From contig JAKSGN010000038.1 of NCBI GenBank assembly GCA_024180945.1, forward strand, positions 248,001-312,000: a stretch of 64,000 bases of DNA, given 5' to 3'. Under the pieces are notes generated by a model, which was not told where the DNA came from, did not search any database, and worked only from the letters and a program-made list of their open reading frames with translations. Positions 59,455 through 64,000 of this stretch are shown here, piece after piece. Source of the stretch: Macrophomina tecta. Taxonomy: Eukaryota > Ascomycota > Dothideomycetes > Botryosphaeriales > Botryosphaeriaceae. Every line of letters begins with the position of its first letter. Position 1 is the stretch's first letter. Both the position numbers and the translations under genes were made by a program.

Positions 59455-60164
59455 TACTAAGTTAGCTAGCGAGTCTAGAACTAAGATATAAATATCTTAG
59501 TTCTTTAAGCTAGTAAATTCTACTCGTCTATTTCTATTTATAATAGATTTAATAATTTTTAAAGGTTTTTTTATTATTTTTCTTTAAGAATAACCTTGTT
59601 TTTATAAAAAATCTAAATTTTAGTAATAAAATTCTATAATAAAGTCTAGATATATATTATTTTTTAATATCTATTAGTTATTTTTATTTTTATATTCTTT
59701 CTATTTAATAAGATATTTAAGCTAATAACTAAATTATTTATAGTTTAAATTTTTTTTTAACCAGGTACTAGTTTTTTTTAGTATTAAAGTTTTCTAGTAT
59801 AATCTCTTTTTATATTTTTAGAATAGTAGTATTTTCTAGTACTAGCTTAAGTATTACTATATAAAAAATAAAATTTATTTATATATTAGATAATTTAAGT
59901 CGATATATTATTATAAAATAAAAAGTAAATAGATATTATAAATAAAGATTAGATAAAGGCGTTTAAGTCTTAATAGAATTCTTATTATTTAGCTTAGTTA
60001 AGCTTAAGACTCTACGAGGCTTAAGAATTTTAAAAATAAGCTTAGATAAATTTCTTAGAATTAAGAATAGTTAAAAATAGAAATTACTTACTTAAAAAAC
60101 TAATCTAGTATAAAATAAAGAGACTTATATATATAGCTAGTTAAAACTTAAATAGAGACTTATT
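59455..60164. other. AT-rich degraded sequence, probably interior of Gypsy X
   Basis: TA-rich RIP-type sequence between the solo LTR and the pogo-like element. No motif recognised. Assignment to Gypsy X rests only on position. Confidence 0.35.
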
Positions 60165-60166
60165 TA

Positions 60167-62018
60167 ACGTACTCCACAAGCGAGTCGCGCACACAACCGA
60201 GCCGCGCACCTCGCCAACTTTCGCAACACGTCAGCTTTCAACTACTATAGCTCAACCAATTACTACCTAATCAACCTATAACGAAGGAGATATCTTCCTT
60301 ACTATCTCAGCTATTAATAAAAAGTAAATTTAGAGTAAAAGACGCGCCGTATTAACGTTTAACATCCCCCCAAGCACGCTCCGCGACTGACGCACTAGAA
60401 CGCAGCCACGATGCGATTGTAAGGCTAACTACAAGAAGCTTACCAAATCTAAAGAATTAGCAATTATCCAGCATACACTTAACCTAGATTCACGAGGGTT
60501 TCCGCCTACGAAGCAGATAATACGAGCTATAGCTAATAAACTATTGGAGGCTCGTGGCGGCTAGCCAGTTAGCATAAACTAGCTAGATAACTTTATTAGG
60601 CGTACGCCTAAGCTAAAGGCTTAGCGGAGCCGCGTATACAATCGCCAGCAAGCCTTAAATAAGGATTACTAGGTTATTAGCAAGTAGTTCGAGCTTATAA
60701 GCTCTATTAAAGAGAAATACGGCATCCAAGATGAAGACAGCTACAACTTTAATAAGATTAGCTTTATAATGGGGGTTATCTTAGCCTAATCAGTTGTTAC
60801 AGGCTTAGATAGCCGTGGCAGGCTAAAGGTAGTTCAGCTAGGCAATCGTGAGTGGGTTACCGTGATCTAGGGAATTAACGCTGCTAGATAGGCGATCCCA
60901 CCTTTTATTATCTTCGCGGGCAAGCACCACCTCTCTACCTAGTACAAGGGCAACGATATACCTCGCGATTGGGTTATTAGATTAAGCGACAATAGATGGA
61001 CTAATAATAAACTTAGAGTCGCGTAGTTAAAGCACTTTAACGCGCATACGAAGACGCGTACCGTGGGCACGCATCGGCTGCTAGTAATCGATGGCCATAA
61101 GAGTTATATATTACTTAAATTCCAAGAGATCTATAAGGAGAACAATATTATTACTCTCTATATACCGCCATATTCGTTACACCTACTACAGCCACTTAAT
61201 GTGGGCTGCTTCTCTCTATTAAAGAAGACATATAGGCGCTAGATCGAGAGCTTAGCGCGCAACCATATTAACTATATCACCAAGCTCGAGTTCTTACCTG
61301 CCTTTAAAGCGGCTTTCGACGAGTTAATTACAAAGAAGAATATCTGCGCAAGCTTTCGAGGCGTAGGCCTTATACCACACAACCCAGATACTATGCTATT
61401 AAAGCTTAATATTCAGCTACGGACGCCGTCACCACCTACTACGGAGAATACTATATAGAAATCGAAAACACCAAGCAACGCCCGCGAGCTAGAGTCTCAA
61501 TCAACGCTAATTCGCAATCGTATTCAAAGGCATTAAGATTCTTCGCCTACGTCGATTATCCAGTCGCTCGATCGGCTCACTAAGGGCGCTAAGACAATAG
61601 TACATAAGGTAGTCTTATTACGCGATCAGGTCTCAAGCCTTTAAAAGGCAAATAAGGCAGCCACAAAGCGTAAACAACGTCAAAGAAAGCGGATCCAGAA
61701 GCAAAGCACTTTAATAAAGGCAGAGGGCGAGGATATTATCGCTTAAGACGACATTAATAAGCAGCTTATAAGCGAAATACGTCAAAATAAGGCGCAGGCA
61801 GGCACGGGTAAGCTATATAAAAGATACTATAGGAGCTGTGGTAAGATAGGCTATAATTCTCGTACGTACAGAAAGGATACTTAAGAGGCTTCTTAAGCTA
61901 TAATAGTTATTATACCTATAGTATCTTAATGCGTTGTTAAGCTATATGACTGCAAAGAAAGAGAAAGTTGGTAAGATGCGCGGCTTAGTTGTATGCGCGA
62001 CTCGCTTGTGGAGTACGT
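60167..62018 (+). mobile_element. pogo/Fot-like DNA transposon with intact terminal inverted repeats, TA target site
   Basis: The 1852-bp element is bounded by TA on both sides (60165-60166, 62019-62020) and by 56-bp inverted repeats starting ACGTACTCCACAAGCGAGTC. The first 25 bp match perfectly and the six mismatches further in are all C/T or G/A transitions. It carries one transposase reading frame (separate entry). CA and TG are common here, in contrast to the surrounding AT-rich DNA, so insertion came late or the element received little RIP. Confidence 0.95.
60400..61970 (+). pseudogene. pogo-type DDE transposase, disrupted by RIP-type stops
   Basis: One frame runs through the element with in-frame stops, mostly TAG/TAA where Trp or Gln is expected. 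An N-terminal helix-turn-helix region of the Tc5/CENP-B type (KELAIIQHTLNLDSRGFPP), then FIRRTPKLKA, DYxVISKxFELISSIKEKYG and SFIMGVI lead to the DDE_1 core: LLVIDGHKSYILLKF and TLYIPPYSLHLLQPLNVGCF are the blocks around the second and third acidic positions. Near the C-terminus a CCHC-like knuckle (SCGKIGYNSRT, Cys and His partly altered) is visible. No ATG is obvious at the expected start near 60400. The frame itself is unbroken, so inactivation seems to be by point mutation only. Confidence 0.85.
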
Positions 62019-62020
62019 TA

Positions 62021-62560
62021 GCTATAAATATAGATCTTAATCTTAGCTTAATTAAAAGTAGGGTAGAAATATACTTTTATTAATCTATAGACTTCTAGAT
62101 TATTATATTTATAATAAGAATTAATAATTAAATTCTAGGTCTATACTTTAGCTTTAAGAGGCTAATTTAAATATCTTATTTAGTCCCGGGCATCTCTTTA
62201 GATAGTTTAAATATATTACTTAATAACTCTTAAATAAATAATACTAGCACTAGTATTTCTTAGTAAAAGTTATTTAGTAACTATACTAGTTTCTTATCCG
62301 AAAATCTTATTTTATTTCGAGGGATTCACCTCTAGGTAGATATAGAGTACTTAGGGATAGGCTCGGCTCGGGCCCTCGGGCTTATCTACTAGGCTAGATA
62401 CGGTCTAGTACAGGCTCTATTCTTAGTTTTTTCTAGTTTTCCAGCTATAAAGTCCATGGATTCGGCCTAAACCTAAAAGGGCTAGGCTATAGACCTTTAG
62501 TAAAGACTATTCTAAATAATTTAGCTTATTAGAATTCTTAGTTAGGGGCCTTAATCCTTA
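62021..62560. other. AT-rich degraded sequence with a GC-richer patch
   Basis: RIP-type sequence with a less mutated patch at about 62320-62480 (GGGATAGGCTCGGCTCGGGC and following). The patch could be part of an LTR belonging to the chromodomain Gypsy to the right. No terminal repeats or gene were identified. Confidence 0.35.
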
Positions 62561-64000
62561 GTAATCTTAGGATAGAGTATTATTTATAATAGTAGGCTTC
62601 TCTTTCTAAGTAAGTTTCTATAAACTATTTAGCTCGTAGTTTATTTAAGTATTATTAGTAAAAATAGTTATAGGCTTCGAGCTCTTTAATTATATCTATA
62701 AATTTCTAGGTAAGTTCTAAATAACTCTTCTACTTAATAAGGTACTTAAGTTAGTTTCTTATTTTTTTAATATCGAGGATTTTCTCTACGTAGTATTTAG
62801 TATTACCATCGACTATAACCGATAGTAGCGGGGGTTAAATTTACCTAGTAAGGGGGTCTTAGGCCGTAGATTTTAATAAAAATACGTAAAATACTAAATA
62901 AATATATATATTACTAGAAAGTTCTAGTTTATATATATAGCTAGAAATTTTTTTCTTAATTTTAAAAGAGCTAAGTTTCTTATAATTAAGTTTATTAGTA
63001 GGTTAAGTAGTAATTATATATCTTCTAAGTAGCTAAATAAGTTAGCTAGAATAGAAGATAAAAAAAAATTACTAGTATATATTAGCTTATTCTTATATAG
63101 ATTCTTAAGCCTAATAGATTTTAGCTTTTAAATAATCTTCTAAATTTTAAAGCTATTTTATATAAAGAACTAGTTCTTAGTTTAAGAATATATTAGATTT
63201 ATTTAATTAGATTTTATATCTTAGGTAGAAGCTGTAGTTAGTAAAAAAGAGTATAGCCTTAGTAGTAGCTAAAACTATATTATTATATATAAATTCTATA
63301 AGGAAGAGATAGTCTACCTAGTTATCTTATTAGTAATTAATATAGGCGTAGAGGTATTATTCTAAAATAGTATTAATATATTTAGTTTAGCTATTTATTT
63401 ATTAATAAAAGGCTATACTTTAGTTAAGCTTAATTTTAAGTAAACAAGCTAAGTCTTTTATAAACTTAGAGATAAAAATAGATCTATAATTAGTTATCTA
63501 ATTATTAAGTAGTTTATATAGCTTAAAAATATAATCTTAATATAATTATATGAGGTCTTCTAAGCTTATTATTTCTAAATAAGAAATAAAGTAGACTATT
63601 TTAGTTAACTAATTTATAACTACTAATATAGTATTCTTGTTTAGTAACTTAGATAATCTCGTAATAAAGTCTAGCGAAATAGAAGCCTAATATCTTTAAA
63701 AAATTCTAAGAAATTTAAGAAATTTATAAAATAGATATCTTATAGGCTTTATTTATTAGTAGATTTTATAGTTTCTTATAAAATAGCTTATTTCTTTTTA
63801 AATAGAAGGCTACTAAAAGTCTCGAGTAATTAATTCGAGTATAGTAGCTTATTTAGAATATTCGGTAGTAGAATAGTTATACTAGATACTTATTATTCTT
63901 TAGCGTAGTTTTAGATTTTCTAGAATATAGATTAAATCGTCTATTTCTAGGAAGTTATTCTTAAATTTATAGAACTCTAAGTCTATCTTAAAATACTAAG
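62561..64000 (-). mobile_element. Chromodomain Ty3/Gypsy remnant, RIP-degraded, runs off the window
   Basis: On the minus strand around 62640-62840 one frame reads VIVDGNTKYYVEKILDIKK, then LKYLIKxKSY, TxKFIDIIKELEAYNYF and a YLNKLRAK tail; this fits a chromodomain (E-K-I-L-D, YLVKWKGY, TWE, E-L-E) at the end of a Gypsy integrase. It differs in sequence from the chromodomain of Gypsy A1/A2, so this is another family. Integrase and reverse transcriptase should lie to the right; I did not resolve their motifs before the edge. Confidence 0.7.

Overview
The window looks like a chromosome segment of a filamentous ascomycete (Pezizomycotina). The evidence is small spliceosomal introns (47-72 nt), a Zn2Cys6 transcription factor, and long AT-rich blocks of dead retrotransposons in which CA/TG dinucleotides are nearly absent and TA is enriched. 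That is the signature expected of repeat-induced point mutation (RIP). I assign no genus. No rRNA, tRNA or CRISPR array was recognised.

Layout. 1-7311: RIP-degraded Copia and Gypsy pol remnants (both minus strand), an LTR with a partial tandem copy, and a DNA-transposon end. 7314-12349: gene island 1, with one clear gene (metallo-beta-lactamase fold, 10227-11066), a solo LTR with a perfect target duplication, and a LINE remnant. 12350-49318: about 37 kb of nested, RIP-mutated LTR elements: a complete Copia (12350-18190), a solo LTR split by a chromodomain Gypsy (18754-26954), a second Copia (29413-44250, minus) split by a solo LTR and a second Gypsy (31075-39466), then pieces of a third Gypsy family. 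49319-57707: gene island 2. 57708-64000: another degraded block with a lightly mutated pogo/Fot-like DNA transposon (60167-62018) and a chromodomain Gypsy running off the edge.

Gene island 2 is the main interest. It holds four intact spliced genes: a PrpF-family isomerase (minus), a Zn2Cys6 regulator (minus), a mitochondrial tricarboxylate-type carrier (plus, divergent from the regulator) and an anion:cation-symporter-type MFS transporter (plus). PrpF proteins isomerise unsaturated tricarboxylates such as 2-methylaconitate or aconitate. An isomerase, a mitochondrial carrier, a permease and a regulator together suggest a small cluster that moves and isomerises a tricarboxylate (trans-aconitate or a relative). 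The combination recalls fungal itaconate/trans-aconitate loci, but no decarboxylase is visible here. All three promoter regions of the cluster carry repeated copies of an 8-bp motif, CCGCGGGA (four, three and two copies), so a common regulator, perhaps the one encoded inside the cluster, is likely.

TE insertion order can be read from target duplications: Copia 2 was hit by a solo-LTR family (TSD GTCTA) and by a Gypsy (TSD TAAAT); a copy of the same solo-LTR family was hit by another Gypsy (TSD TATAA). LTRs next to the gene islands keep CA/TG on their island-facing side and lose them on the inner side.
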